From an uncultured Paracoccaceae bacterium (lineage in GTDB: Bacteria; Pseudomonadota; Alphaproteobacteria; Rhodobacterales; Rhodobacteraceae), in the NCBI GenBank assembly GCA_937872465.1, contig CALMSR010000001.1, forward strand, positions 1-64,000: a DNA stretch of 64,000 nucleotides. The letters run 5' to 3'. The first letter of the stretch is position 1. The number at the start of each line of letters is the position of its first letter. Made by a program: the position numbers and the translations under genes. This document shows positions 46,917-57,482 of this stretch, in pieces. Under the pieces are notes generated by a model. It searched no databases. It saw nothing but the letters and a program-made list of their open reading frames with translations, and had not been told where the DNA came from.

Positions 46917-48200
46917 ATGGCGATCATCACGGGAGACTCTGGTGCCAATACGCTTTTGGGCGGGGCCGAGGATGACATCATCCGCGGGTTCCAGGGCAAT
47001 GACAGGCTGGAGGGCCGGGCCGGCGACGACAGGCTCTACGGGGGCCATGGCAGCGACACGCTGCTCGGCGGCGGCGGCAACGACCTGCTGTTCGGCGGCT
47101 CCGGGGACGACACGCTCTACGGTGGCGACGGGGACGACATCCTGGACGGCGGCCTCGGCCGCGACGTCATGTACGGCGGCGCCGGCGCCGACGTGTTCCG
47201 CTTCGACGACCTCGACGCCGGTGACGCCACGGCGGGTCCGCGCTCGGACGTGATCGCCGACTTCGGCGTGGACGACATGATCGATCTCACCGCGGTGGAC
47301 GTGCTCTTCTATCACGGCTGGGGGAGCGAGCCGGCGCGCGGCAGCTTCAGCATCTGGGAGGGCGGCGGCAATACCTACGTGAGCTGGTACACCTTCGGCA
47401 CCTACCACGACATCGAGCTGACCGGCTATTCAGGGGACGTGTACAGCCAGATCAAATGGTACGAGGACGATTACACCGGTGGCACGAACACGACTGGAAG
47501 CATCGCCGCCGGACAAACCCAAACCGGCAGCTTCGAGGTCAATGGAGACAATGACTGGTTCAAGATCACGCTCACCCAAGGCGAGCGCTATACCGTCGAT
47601 CTCGCCGGCGGGTCCGGCGGTTCGGTACCCCTGAATTATCCCTATCTGGCGCTGTACGATGCCGACGGCAACTGGATTACGGACGGCTACGATGACGACG
47701 AAGACGGTGACGCGCAGCTCCAGTACTATGCCTACACCTCGGGAACGTATTTCATCTCGGCGTCGAGCAATGCTACCGGGTCTTACCAGCTCGATGTGGC
47801 CGCGGAGGCGTTCAGCGACGACTACGGCAACGACGCCTCGACAGCGGGCCAGATCGCCGCGGGTGAATCCGTCACCGGCGAGATTGAACGCGAATACGAC
47901 GAGGACTGGTTCGCGATCACGTTCACCTTAGGCGAGACGTACACGATCGATTTGCAGGGGCAAGACAGCGGCCTCGGAACCTTGCACGATCCCTACCTAA
48001 TCCTCTATGACGCCGACGGGAACTGGGTCGATGAGAACGACGACAGCGGCTCGCTCGATTCGCAGCTGGTTCATACGGCTGCGGCGAGCGGAACCTACTA
48101 TATCGTGGCCAGAGAGCTAGACGATGGAACCGGAACCTACTCGTTGAGCGTTACTGCCGGCGATGCGACGCCTGCGGACGACGCGCTTCTGATGCTCTGA
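46917..48200 (+). CDS. Secreted calcium-binding RTX protein with two PPC-like domains
   Basis: A 427-residue acidic protein. The N-terminal 95 residues are about eight GGxGxDxLx repeats (GGHGSDTLLGGGGNDLLFGG, GGSGDDTLYGGDGDDILDGG). These bind calcium outside the cell. Two beta-domains follow (about 200-300 and 310-410) with the pattern of bacterial pre-peptidase C-terminal/PPC domains (DNDWFKITLTQGERYTVDLA, DEDWFAITFTLGETYTIDLQ). There is no N-terminal signal peptide, so export by a type I system is likely; no such system is in the window. The end ADDALLML may be the signal. Confidence 0.82.
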   Translation: MAIITGDSGANTLLGGAEDDIIRGFQGNDRLEGRAGDDRLYGGHGSDTLLGGGGNDLLFGGSGDDTLYGGDGDDILDGGLGRDVMYGGAGADVFRFDDLDAGDATAGPRSDVIADFGVDDMIDLTAVDVLFYHGWGSEPARGSFSIWEGGGNTYVSWYTFGTYHDIELTGYSGDVYSQIKWYEDDYTGGTNTTGSIAAGQTQTGSFEVNGDNDWFKITLTQGERYTVDLAGGSGGSVPLNYPYLALYDADGNWITDGYDDDEDGDAQLQYYAYTSGTYFISASSNATGSYQLDVAAEAFSDDYGNDASTAGQIAAGESVTGEIEREYDEDWFAITFTLGETYTIDLQGQDSGLGTLHDPYLILYDADGNWVDENDDSGSLDSQLVHTAAASGTYYIVARELDDGTGTYSLSVTAGDATPADDALLML

Positions 48201-48293
48201 TTTCACTAAGCGAGTCGGCAGTGTCGGGCACTGTGGCCGGGCGCGGCGTGATGCCCGCGCACGCGGTTCGCTGACCGGTCAGCCGCGGCTCGA
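48201..48293. terminator. Convergent-gene spacer with hairpins
   Basis: The gap between the convergent RTX and helicase genes has GCTGACCGGTCAGC (48270-48283), a perfect 14-bp palindrome, and GCGCGG-N8-CCGCGC just before it. No T-run follows on either strand, so factor-independent termination is doubtful. Confidence 0.3.
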
Positions 48294-49817
<1,524 letters not shown>

Positions 49818-49906
49818 GCTGCCTTCGTGCTGTTGACTTGCGGCGTTGCGGCCGCAGGTTCCAGCGCGGCCCGAGTCCCCGGATCGGGACTCTCGATTGT
49901 GCGCGT

Positions 49907-49935
49907 GACATAATACGGATCGGGAAAAAGGTCAA
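49907..49935 (-). promoter_or_regulatory. Candidate promoter of the helicase gene
   Basis: On the minus strand TTGACC (49930-49935) and TATGTC (49907-49912) are separated by 17 bases, about 90 bases upstream of the helicase ATG at 49817. The surrounding stretch is the only AT-rich part of the divergent gap to 50,015. The DAG-kinase promoter would be on the other strand and was not found. Confidence 0.45.
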
Positions 49936-50014
49936 TGACATTGCCCGGACTGCGCCCCGCAACCGCCGGCGAAGCGGATCCCCGGGCGCCTGCCCGGCCG
50001 GCGGGAGCGCCGAG

Positions 50015-50953
50015 ATGACGGCCGGCACCGCCGATCCGGCCACCGGCTCCGCGGGCGGCGACATCAGGGTCATCCTGAACGCCGGCTCCGGCAAGCGCTC
50101 GAAAAGGGCGCAGGTCGAGGAGCTGACGGCGCTCTTCGATCGCTATCCGGGGCGTTTCTCGCTCCGGGTGGTGCACGGCGGCCGCATGATCGCGCGCGAG
50201 ACGGCGCGGGCACTCGAGGCCGGCGTGCCCACCATCGTGGCGGCCGGGGGCGACGGCACGATCTGCGGCATCGCCGCAAGGCTCGCCGGCACCGGCGCCC
50301 GGCTCGGCGTGCTGCCGCTCGGGACCTTCAACTATTTCGCCCGCTCGCTCGATCTGCCCGAGGATCTGGAGGCGGCAGTGCGGGTGCTGGCCGAAGGCCA
50401 CGAGCGCGCCATCCCGGTCGGCGAGGTCAACGGCCGGGTCTTTCTCAACAACGCGAGCCTGGGCGCCTATGCGGCGATCCTGTTCCGCCGGGAGCGGGTC
50501 TACCGCCGCTGGGGGCGCAGCCGGATCGCGGCCTATTGGTCGGTGCTGACCACGCTCGTCCGCTTCCGCTCCTCCCTCGACGTCGCGATCACCGTCGACG
50601 GCGCGACACGCGCCTTCCGCACGCCGCTGGTCTTCGTGGCGAAGAACGCCTTCCAGCTCGAGCTCTTCGAGCTCGAGGGCGCCGATCGCGTGCGGTCGGG
50701 CGATTTCGCGGTCTTCGTCGCCCCCGACTGCTCGCGGCTGGACCTGCTCGGCACCGCCGTCCGGCTCGCCTTCCGCAGCCTGCAGCCGTCGCGCGATTTC
50801 GAGCTGATCTGCGGTCGTGACGTCCGGGTCGAGATGCGCCGCCGGCGGCGGCTGGTGGCGCGCGACGGCGAGCGCGAGCGCATGACCGGGCCGTTCCGCT
50901 TCGCGATGCGGCCCGAGGCGCTGCGTGTCATCGTGCCCGCCGGGCCGGGCTGA
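50015..50953 (+). CDS. Diacylglycerol kinase-like lipid kinase
   Basis: A 312-residue protein of the DAGK catalytic family (LCB5/YegS-like). The nucleotide motif is VAAGGDGTICGIAARLAGTG, preceded by IRVILNAGSGKRSKRAQVEE and followed by LGVLPLGTFNYFARSLDLPE. The family phosphorylates lipid hydroxyls. ATG 50015 has GGGAG seven bases upstream; the frame from 49838 is leader. The phosphoesterase gene starts nine bases downstream, so the two form a unit. Confidence 0.88.
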   Translation: MTAGTADPATGSAGGDIRVILNAGSGKRSKRAQVEELTALFDRYPGRFSLRVVHGGRMIARETARALEAGVPTIVAAGGDGTICGIAARLAGTGARLGVLPLGTFNYFARSLDLPEDLEAAVRVLAEGHERAIPVGEVNGRVFLNNASLGAYAAILFRRERVYRRWGRSRIAAYWSVLTTLVRFRSSLDVAITVDGATRAFRTPLVFVAKNAFQLELFELEGADRVRSGDFAVFVAPDCSRLDLLGTAVRLAFRSLQPSRDFELICGRDVRVEMRRRRRLVARDGERERMTGPFRFAMRPEALRVIVPAGPG

Positions 50954-50961
50954 CGCCCGCC

Positions 50962-51774
50962 ATGCGGCGCCTCGTCCATCTCTCCGACCTGCATTTCGGG
51001 CGCGCCCGTCCGGAATTGCTGGACCCGCTTCTGGCGGCGATCGCCGGGGCGGCGCCGGATCTGGTGGTGGTCTCGGGCGATCTCACCCAGCGCGCGCGCA
51101 ACCGGCAGTTCGCCGAGGCGCGGCGGTTCCTCGACCGGCTCGACGCGCCCTGGCTGGCGATCCCGGGCAACCACGACATCCCGCTCGGCAATCTCGCCTC
51201 GCGGCTGGTCGATCCGTTCCGCCGCTACCGCCGCTGGATCGACCGCGACCTCGAGCCGCGCTTCGTGGACGCGGAGCTGGCGGTGGTCGGGATCAACACC
51301 GTCGATCCGCTCGCCTGGCAGCGCGGGCGGATCGGCCGAAGCGCCACCCGCCGCGCCGCCACTGCCCTCGCCGCCGCCGGGCTAGCCACCCGCATCGTGG
51401 TGGTGCATCACCCCTTCGAGCACCTGCCGGGCGAGCCGAAGACGCTGATGAAGCATGCGCCCCGCGGGATCGAGGCGCTGACCCGGGCCGGCGCCGATAT
51501 CGTGCTCTCGGGGCATCTGCATGCCTGGCGCGCCGAGCCGGCCGCCCTGCGCATCGGCGAGGCGCGCAGCCTGCTGATCCAGGCGGGCACCGGGCTCTCC
51601 ACGCGGCTGCGCGGCGAGGAGAACGATTTCAATCTCCTGACGATCCTGCCGGCTGCGGTCACGGTCGAGCGCTTCACCGCCCGCGCCGATGCCCGGAGCT
51701 TCCGGCGCGGCGGGGCGGCGGAATTCCTCCGCACCGCGGAAGGCTGGGAGCGACGGCAACCTCCGGGCGCCTGA
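50962..51774 (+). CDS. Metallophosphoesterase (Icc/cyclic-nucleotide type)
   Basis: A 270-residue calcineurin-like phosphoesterase: LVHLSDLHFG, VVSGDLTQRARNRQFAEARR, IPGNHDIPLG, VVHHPFEHLPGE and LSGHLHAWR give all metal-binding motifs in order. Family members hydrolyse phosphodiesters; the substrate is unknown. Directly follows the lipid kinase-like gene. Confidence 0.88.
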   Translation: MRRLVHLSDLHFGRARPELLDPLLAAIAGAAPDLVVVSGDLTQRARNRQFAEARRFLDRLDAPWLAIPGNHDIPLGNLASRLVDPFRRYRRWIDRDLEPRFVDAELAVVGINTVDPLAWQRGRIGRSATRRAATALAAAGLATRIVVVHHPFEHLPGEPKTLMKHAPRGIEALTRAGADIVLSGHLHAWRAEPAALRIGEARSLLIQAGTGLSTRLRGEENDFNLLTILPAAVTVERFTARADARSFRRGGAAEFLRTAEGWERRQPPGA

Positions 51775-52052
51775 CCGACGTCGCGCGCGCCCCCGGACCA
51801 TGCCTCGGGCCAGTGAAAAGGCCGCGCCCCGCGCGGCCCGCGGAGCCTTCCCCCGGACCGAGAAAGCGAGGCTCCGGTGGCGCCTTGCCCGGCCCGGTCG
51901 CCACGGGTCGATCGGGCTGGGGACACCCGGGCCGCGGGCCAAACGGGCGTCGGCTGCGAGGACCGTGGGCCGCGGGCGCAAAAAGCGCTGCCGGGGTTTC
52001 GCCGGGCGAAGCTTCGGTGTAAGAGCGGCGCGTTTTCCGGGAGTCGAGGAAC
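51775..52052. repeat. Intergenic region with repeat copy 1
   Basis: Positions 51891-51939 form a 49-bp stretch found again at 52995-53043 with a single mismatch (GGTCG against GATCG near the start). Its core is CACGGGTCGATCGGGCTGG, then GGACACCCGGGCCGCGGGC. A second shared word, GGCCGCGCCCCGCGC, lies upstream in both copies, but copy 1 has about 50 extra bases between them. No gene is seen here. The ferredoxin-NADP reductase gene lies between the copies. Confidence 0.7.
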
Positions 52053-52844
52053 ATGGACCAGGTTGTCGACAAGGCGTTGCGCGGCATGACGCTGCTGAAG
52101 GTGCGCAACATCCGCCACTGGACGGACAAGACCTTCTCGTTCAACTGCGACCGGCCGGCGGGATTCCGCTTCCGCTCGGGCGAGTTCGTGATGATCGGGC
52201 TGATGGTCGAGGGCAAGCCGCTGGTGCGCGCCTATTCCATCTGCTCGCCGTCCTGGGACGAGGAGCTGGAGTTCTATTCGATCAAGGTCGCCGACGGGCC
52301 GCTGACCTCGCGGCTCCAGCATCTCCGGGAAGGCGACGAGATCGTGATGCGGCCGAAGCCGGTGGGCACGCTGGTCCATGACGCGCTCCTGCCCGGCCGC
52401 CGGCTCTTCCTCTTCTCCACGGGGACCGGGATCGCGCCCTTCGCCTCGATCATCCGCGACCCCGAGACCTACGAGAAGTTCGACCGGGTGGTGCTCACCC
52501 ACACCTGCCGCGAGCTGGCGGAGCTCGGCTTCGGCAAGGATCTGATCCAGCGCATCGCCGGGGACGAGCTCCTGTCGGAGATGGTGGGCGACAAGCTGAC
52601 CCTGATCTCGACGACGACGCGGGAGGCGAGCCCGCATGCGGGCCGCATGACCGACTGGATCCGCGACGGCCGCCTGGCCGAAGCGGTGGGCGGCGCCCTC
52701 GATCCGGCCACCGACCGGGTGATGATCTGCGGCTCCATGGCGATGCTGCAGGACCACAAGGCGCTCTGCGAGGCCGCCGGCTTCACCGAAGGCTCCAATT
52801 CCGAGCCCGGCCGGTTCGTGATCGAGAAGGCCTTCGTCGACTGA
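52053..52844 (+). CDS. fpr: Ferredoxin-NADP(+) reductase
   Basis: A 263-residue bacterial FNR. The FAD-binding domain has the RAYSICSPSWDEELEFYSIK motif, the NADP domain STGTGIAPFASIIRDPETYE and VMICGSMAMLQDHKALCEAA, and the C-terminal extension GRFVIEKAFVD is typical of the subclass I enzyme of alphaproteobacteria. It moves electrons between NADPH and ferredoxin or flavodoxin, often under oxidative stress. It stands alone, with repeat-bearing spacers on both sides. Confidence 0.93.
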   Translation: MDQVVDKALRGMTLLKVRNIRHWTDKTFSFNCDRPAGFRFRSGEFVMIGLMVEGKPLVRAYSICSPSWDEELEFYSIKVADGPLTSRLQHLREGDEIVMRPKPVGTLVHDALLPGRRLFLFSTGTGIAPFASIIRDPETYEKFDRVVLTHTCRELAELGFGKDLIQRIAGDELLSEMVGDKLTLISTTTREASPHAGRMTDWIRDGRLAEAVGGALDPATDRVMICGSMAMLQDHKALCEAAGFTEGSNSEPGRFVIEKAFVD

Positions 52845-53167
52845 CCGGACCGGCATTCGGGCCCGGTGGCGGGACGACATTCCCGTCGCAGGCTTGGCGC
52901 GTGACATCAACGACCCTTCCGCCTGACTGACACAGGGCTCCCCGGTCCGCATCTAGGGACAGGGAAAGGGCCGCGCCCCGCGCAGGGCCGGCGCGGCCCG
53001 ATCGCCACGGGTCGATCGGGCTGGGGACACCCGGGCCGCGGGCGGGTATGACGCCGGCGGGGCAGCGCCATGCTTCGGGATCGGACCGCGGATCTCGGCC
53101 CGTTAACACTTTTCCTAAGCTATTTCAAAGCGTTATCATCTGTCCTCATGGGGACGCCCCTCGCCGG
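52845..53167. repeat. Intergenic region with repeat copy 2
   Basis: Between fpr and the convergent cls gene, 323 bases without a gene. Copy 2 of the 49-bp repeat is at 52995-53043. The last part (53,101-53,155) is a different conserved element described separately. CTAGGGACAGGGAAAGGGCC precedes the repeat and has no counterpart function I can name. Confidence 0.7.
53101..53155 (+). promoter_or_regulatory. 55-bp conserved element, copy A
   Basis: CGTTAACACTTTTC, ten variable bases, TCAAAGCGTT and TCTGTCCTCATGGGGAC. The same parts at the same distances occur on the minus strand at 61,358-61,412, with 40 of 55 bases equal by my count and 16 of 17 in the last block. The ends are AT-rich and palindromic, unlike the GC-rich surroundings, which suggests a protein-binding site or a promoter. 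It points toward the 3' end of cls, so no coding gene follows it. Confidence 0.55.
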
Positions 53168-54604
53168 TCAGAGCACCGGCCCGAACATGGCAATCGTGTT
53201 GTTGAGCAGGCGACGGCGGGTGCTCCAGGCCGCCACCTCGGCGGCGGTGACCGGGAGCGACCGGTCGAGATATTCCTGCTGGCGCGCGCGCATCGCCGCC
53301 GTCAGCGCGGGGTCGTGCAGGAGCACGTTGTTCTCGTAGTTCAGCTGGAAGCTGCGCCGGTCGATATTGGCCGAGCCGATCAGGGTGATCGCGCCGTCGA
53401 GCGTGATCGACTTGGTATGCAGCAGCCCGCCGGTGAACTCGAAGATCCGCACGCCGGCGGCGAGCATCTCGGAATAATAGCTGCGCGCGGCGGCGGCGAC
53501 GATCCAGCTGTCGTTCTTCGCCGGCAGGATCAGCAGGGTTTCCACCCCCCGCCGCGCCGCGCCGCAGAGCGCGGAGAGCAGCGATTCGTCGGGCACGAAA
53601 TAGGGGGTGGTGATCACCATCGTCTCGCGGGCGCTGTACATCAGCGCCTCGAACATCTCCGGCATCGCCGAATAGCGCATGGTCGGGCCGGTGCCGATCA
53701 CCTGGGCCGAGAAGCCCGGCTCGGGCGCCTCGAGCGGCTCGTCGAGGATCGCCGCGAGGTCGTCGTCCACATGGCCGAGCCAGTCGCCGGCGAAGAGAAG
53801 CTGGTTCTGCCGGGCGATCGGACCCTCGAAGCGCATGACCGCATCCACCCAGGGCGCAAACCTCGGCTTCACCCGGAATTCCGGATCCGCGCAGTTCTGG
53901 CTGCCGCAATAGGTGATCCAGTTGTCGATGACCGCGATCTTGCGGTGGTTGCGCAGGTCGATGCGACCCTTGAACGGATGGGCGAAGAGGCTGCCGATGG
54001 GGAGGGCGCGCGCCACCTTCACGCCCGCCTCCGCCATGGCCTGCCAATGCTCCGATTTCACCATCCGCCGCGACCCGAGATCGTCGACCATGGCGCGGCA
54101 GGTCACGCCGCGCGCCGCCGCCCGCGCCAGGGCGGCGGCGACCTTGCATCCGTTCCCGTCGGGCAGCCAGATGTAGAAGATCACATGGACATGGTCGCGC
54201 GCATCGTCGATGTCGGCGACGAGCGCGTCGATCGCGGCGTTGGAATCGGCCAGGAGCCGGCCGGAATTGCCGCCGATAGGTTCGAACCCGCTGATCGACC
54301 GTCCGACGCGCCAGAGATGGTCGTAGCGCTCGGACGGCTGCGGCTGAAGGTTCCCCGCCGCCGCCCGGTCGACATCGGGGAGCGCGGGCAGGCTCGCGAT
54401 CGCCGCGCGGATCCGCTCGGTGCGCCGACGGCCGATGTCGACCTCGCCGAAGAGGATATAGGCGAGGATGCCCACGACCGGCGCGAGCAGCACCACCATG
54501 ACCCAGGCCATGCGCGAGGCCGGCTCGCGGTGCGGGCGGAGCAGGGCGCGGATGATCACCACGATCTGGGCGGCGACATGCAGCAGGATGAGGAAGGCCG
54601 TCAC
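53168..54604 (-). CDS. cls: Cardiolipin synthase
   Basis: A 478-residue phospholipase D-family enzyme. Two N-terminal membrane helices (TAFLILLHVAAQIVVIIRAL and MAWVMVVLLAPVVGILAYIL) precede two catalytic HxK motifs: HRKIAVIDNWITYCGSQN and LHTKSITLDGAITLIGSANI. It joins phosphatidylglycerol molecules into cardiolipin at the inner membrane. A 500-codon frame covering the same span is a shadow. The operon to its right is separated by a hairpin. Confidence 0.94.
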   Translation of the reverse strand: MTAFLILLHVAAQIVVIIRALLRPHREPASRMAWVMVVLLAPVVGILAYILFGEVDIGRRRTERIRAAIASLPALPDVDRAAAGNLQPQPSERYDHLWRVGRSISGFEPIGGNSGRLLADSNAAIDALVADIDDARDHVHVIFYIWLPDGNGCKVAAALARAAARGVTCRAMVDDLGSRRMVKSEHWQAMAEAGVKVARALPIGSLFAHPFKGRIDLRNHRKIAVIDNWITYCGSQNCADPEFRVKPRFAPWVDAVMRFEGPIARQNQLLFAGDWLGHVDDDLAAILDEPLEAPEPGFSAQVIGTGPTMRYSAMPEMFEALMYSARETMVITTPYFVPDESLLSALCGAARRGVETLLILPAKNDSWIVAAAARSYYSEMLAAGVRIFEFTGGLLHTKSITLDGAITLIGSANIDRRSFQLNYENNVLLHDPALTAAMRARQQEYLDRSLPVTAAEVAAWSTRRRLLNNTIAMFGPVL

Positions 54605-54776
54605 CGGCGGCGCTCCGGCGCGGCGGCGGGCCGCTCAAGGGTCACATGCGCCTGCATCGTCTCGCCCCGTCCCTAGTTCCTCGCGGCCGGTCGCTCCCGG
54701 CCGCGCCAGAGGGGTCGATAACCCATTGCCGGCGCGTCTAGAAGGGCCGATCGTCGCCCGGGCCCCGAAACCGGCC
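54605..54776 (-). terminator. Hairpin downstream of the C45 peptidase gene
   Basis: CGCGGCCGG (54682-54690), six bases, then CCGGCCGCG (54697-54705) form a perfect 9-bp stem about 75 bases past the peptidase stop on the minus strand. No T-run follows. It is the best candidate for ending the three-gene operon before the cls start at 54604. Confidence 0.4.
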
Positions 54777-55925
54777 TCAGCAGGCGAAGGCCCGGCCGAA
54801 GGCCGCCCAGTCGCAATGGCCGCCGCGGGCCTCCTCGCACCAGCGGTCGAAGGCGGCCGCGCCGGACCGGCTCAACCAGGGCCGCAGCGCCTGCAGGGCG
54901 GCGGCGAGCTCGGCCCCGCCGGCGGGTGCCGCTGCCGCTCCGGGCCCGGCGGCATAGCGGATCACGCGGCGCCCTTCCTCGAAGGCGTCGAGCGCCTGGT
55001 GCCAGCGCCGCTCCGGCCAGAGCAGCGCCATCGCCCCGGCCGCCGGGTCGTAGACGGCGGTGAAGAGCGTGCCGAAGCCGCCGGCATGGTCGCGCCGGTA
55101 GAGCGGCGGCTCGAGAAAGGCCTCGGCGAGCCGGTCGGGCGGGGGAGCGCCCCGCAGCAGGCGCTCGAGATGCGCCCGGCGGTCGCGGCTCTGCCCCGGA
55201 TCGGGCCGGGCGCCGGCATCCCGCGAGCGCTGGTGGTTGGTGGCGATGGCGGGGCGGCAGAGCGCCAGCCCGCCGCCGGGCCAGAGCTCCAGGGTGGCGG
55301 TGCGCCCGCTGCGGTCGGCCAGCGTCACGTTGTAGGCCATGTGCGAGGGGATGCGCCGGAGCGCCGCGATCGCCTCGGGAACGCTGCCGCAGGTCTCCAG
55401 CACGTAGCGCATGAGCGTGGTGACGCCGAAGCCCTCCGCGGTTTCGGGGCGGCCGCCATAGGCGAGCGCGGCCGCCAGCCCCGCGCCGTTCACGCCGTCC
55501 GACAGGCCCCAGAGGAACTCGACCATGCCCATCACCGGCCGCCCGGTCCATTCGCTGCGCAGGAGCAGCCCCTCGTTGAGCTCCGGCGAAAGGTCGTAGT
55601 TGCGCAGGAGCCGCGTGCCGTCCTCACCGGTCACGGCCGCGACCGAGCAGCCGCCGAGATAGCGCGGGGGGCACCAGGTCGCGAGGAAGCGCGCGGCGAG
55701 ATCGTCGCCGCCGGCGATCCGGGTCAGCCGGCGGTGCACCGGCACGAGCTCGGGCATGTGGCGCGCGAGGGCGGCTTCCGCCTCGGCCCGCGACGGGCCG
55801 CCGTCGCCGCCCCGGGCGAGGAACCAGGCGCGATAATCCGGCCAGGATCGCTCCCAGCGGGCGCGCCACCTGGCCGAGGCCTGCGGTTCCGCGACCGCGT
55901 CGAAGGTGAGCGAACCGCCACTCAT
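54777..55925 (-). CDS. C45-type peptidase / acyltransferase-like Ntn hydrolase
   Basis: A 382-residue protein resembling the C45 family (acyl-CoA:6-aminopenicillanate acyltransferase-like). Autocleavage would occur before Cys93 in YLGGCSVAAVTGEDG; neighbours include LLRNYDLSPELNEG, GVNGAGLAAALAYGG and HMAYNVTLADRSG. The conserved NYD after the cleavage site supports the call. ATG 55925 overlaps the upstream stop (ATGA). Substrate unknown; members act on acyl-amides. Confidence 0.72.
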   Translation of the reverse strand: MSGGSLTFDAVAEPQASARWRARWERSWPDYRAWFLARGGDGGPSRAEAEAALARHMPELVPVHRRLTRIAGGDDLAARFLATWCPPRYLGGCSVAAVTGEDGTRLLRNYDLSPELNEGLLLRSEWTGRPVMGMVEFLWGLSDGVNGAGLAAALAYGGRPETAEGFGVTTLMRYVLETCGSVPEAIAALRRIPSHMAYNVTLADRSGRTATLELWPGGGLALCRPAIATNHQRSRDAGARPDPGQSRDRRAHLERLLRGAPPPDRLAEAFLEPPLYRRDHAGGFGTLFTAVYDPAAGAMALLWPERRWHQALDAFEEGRRVIRYAAGPGAAAAPAGGAELAAALQALRPWLSRSGAAAFDRWCEEARGGHCDWAAFGRAFAC

Positions 55926-57040
55926 CGCGCCGGCCCCCGCTTCGGCCGGTCGAGGAAGAAGCGGACCATCTCAGCGGAGGCGTCCGGTCCCGTCGCGTCC
56001 GTGTAGGAGCCTTCCGGCCGGCCGCCGGACCAGGCATGCCCGGCCCCCTCGACCATCCAGCATTCCACCCGCGGGCCGGTACGCGCCGGCTCCGTCACCA
56101 GCCGCTCGTAGCGCCTTCCGCCCGGCGCGACGCCGGAAGAGCGGCGGGCGGGCCGCCCGGCGGCCCCGGCGACATGCGCGGCATTCGAAGGGTGCACCGT
56201 CCGGTCGGCGCTGCCGTGGAAGACGATGACATCGGCGGAGGTCGGGGACGTGCCTTCCCGGGGCGGCGCCGCCTCCCCGCGCATCGCCGCGAAGGCCGAG
56301 ACGACGTCGCTGGCCGATCCATGGGCGAGCCCCGAATGCACGCCGACCGCGGCGAAGAGATCGGGCCAGGTGGCGCCGAGCACCGCCGCCATGGCGCCGC
56401 CGGCCGAAAGCCCGGCGGCGAAGACGCGGCCCGGGGGCACGCCGTGCTCCTCGGCCATCGCGCGGGCAAGGCCCGCGAGGATCGCCGGCTCGCCCGCCTC
56501 GCGGCCCTGGTCGCCGGGGCGGAACCAGTTCCAGCAGGCTGCGGGGTTTTCGGCCCGGGTCTGGGAGGGATAGACGACGATCAGCCGGTTGGTCTCGGCG
56601 AGCTCGTTCATCCCCGTCCCGGCGGCGAAATCCTCCGGCGTCTGGGTGCAGCCGTGCAGCATCAGCACGAGCCCCTGCGGCGCCGCCCCGTCCAGCGAGG
56701 CCGGAAGATAGAGGCGATAGTCGCGCGCTCCGGCGGGCCCGGCGAAACGCCCGGCGGCGAAGGTCGCGCCCTCCGGCACCGGCCGCTCGGGGAGAGGAAG
56801 CGCACGGCCGTCGAGGCCGGGGATCGCCCGCTTGCCGGCCTTGAGCAGCCGAACGACCTCGCCCAGCCGCCGGCGGAGGGGCCGAGCTGCGGGCTCGACC
56901 GGGGCCATGGCGGGAAGGCCGGTGTCGCGGCCGATTCCGATGCCGAGGGCTTCGCCGATGATCCGGGTCGCTCCGGCGACATCCATGGCGCGTGTGGCCT
57001 GCGTGGCGCGGCGCATCGCCGCGGTGAATTCCTGGCTCAT
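55922..57040 (-). CDS. PHB depolymerase-family esterase
   Basis: A 372-residue alpha/beta-hydrolase of the esterase PHB-type (LpqC/feruloyl-esterase-like) family: LVLMLHGCTQTPEDFAAGTG, VYPSQTRAENPAACWNWF, GLSAGGAMAAVLG with the nucleophile Ser, HGSADRTVHP and EGAGHAWSGG for the Asp and His. An N-terminal region of about 90 residues (AMRRATQATRAMDVAGATRI) is common in this family. ATG 57040 has GGAG eight bases upstream. No signal peptide, so intracellular. Confidence 0.88.
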   Translation of the reverse strand: MSQEFTAAMRRATQATRAMDVAGATRIIGEALGIGIGRDTGLPAMAPVEPAARPLRRRLGEVVRLLKAGKRAIPGLDGRALPLPERPVPEGATFAAGRFAGPAGARDYRLYLPASLDGAAPQGLVLMLHGCTQTPEDFAAGTGMNELAETNRLIVVYPSQTRAENPAACWNWFRPGDQGREAGEPAILAGLARAMAEEHGVPPGRVFAAGLSAGGAMAAVLGATWPDLFAAVGVHSGLAHGSASDVVSAFAAMRGEAAPPREGTSPTSADVIVFHGSADRTVHPSNAAHVAGAAGRPARRSSGVAPGGRRYERLVTEPARTGPRVECWMVEGAGHAWSGGRPEGSYTDATGPDASAEMVRFFLDRPKRGPAR

Positions 57041-57062
57041 GGGACGAGCTCCGTTCCTGGCT

Positions 57063-57482
57063 TTAAAGGAGGCGGTCGGCGAGGGCGGCCTTGACCGGCG
57101 CGCTCGCCTGCAAGGCACCGAGCACGGTCAGCGACCCGATGGTCGCGCGGGCGAGCTCGGGCGCTACGTCCGGCGCGATCCGGGCGAGGCCGAGCACCCT
57201 GACATGCAGGATCTCGCCGGCGTCCCGCGCCGCTTCCAGATCCGTGCGGGTGAAGTCGCGCACGCCGAGCTCGAGCATGTGGCGCTCCACCGATCGCGAC
57301 ATCTCCTCGGAATGCCGCGCGAGCTGGCCGCGGATCGCGGTGCGGATGAAGTCGGTGCGGTTGGAATAGAAGCCCTCCTGCACCATGAGGTCGATGCGGC
57401 CGAGATCGACGTAGCCGAGATTGACGGTGATCTTCTCGCTCTCCGGCGTTCGCTCGCGGATCGGTCTGACATTGCTGTTCAC
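57063..57482 (-). CDS. Ribbon-helix-helix (CopG-like) regulator
   Basis: A 139-residue protein with KITVNLGYVDLGRIDLMVQE and GFYSNRTDFIRTAIRGQLAR, a ribbon-helix-helix DNA-binding unit, followed by a long C-terminal part (MLELGVRDFTRTDLEAARDA, GALQASAPVKAALADRL). It starts at GTG 57482 with GGAG seven bases before it. First gene of the esterase/C45 operon and probably its regulator; the operator may be the inverted repeat overlapping its leader. Confidence 0.78.
   Translation of the reverse strand: MNSNVRPIRERTPESEKITVNLGYVDLGRIDLMVQEGFYSNRTDFIRTAIRGQLARHSEEMSRSVERHMLELGVRDFTRTDLEAARDAGEILHVRVLGLARIAPDVAPELARATIGSLTVLGALQASAPVKAALADRLL

Noticed and set aside
53136..54638. A 500-codon minus-strand frame over cls
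   Set aside because: It is in a different frame from the cardiolipin synthase motifs and has low-complexity Arg/Gly composition.
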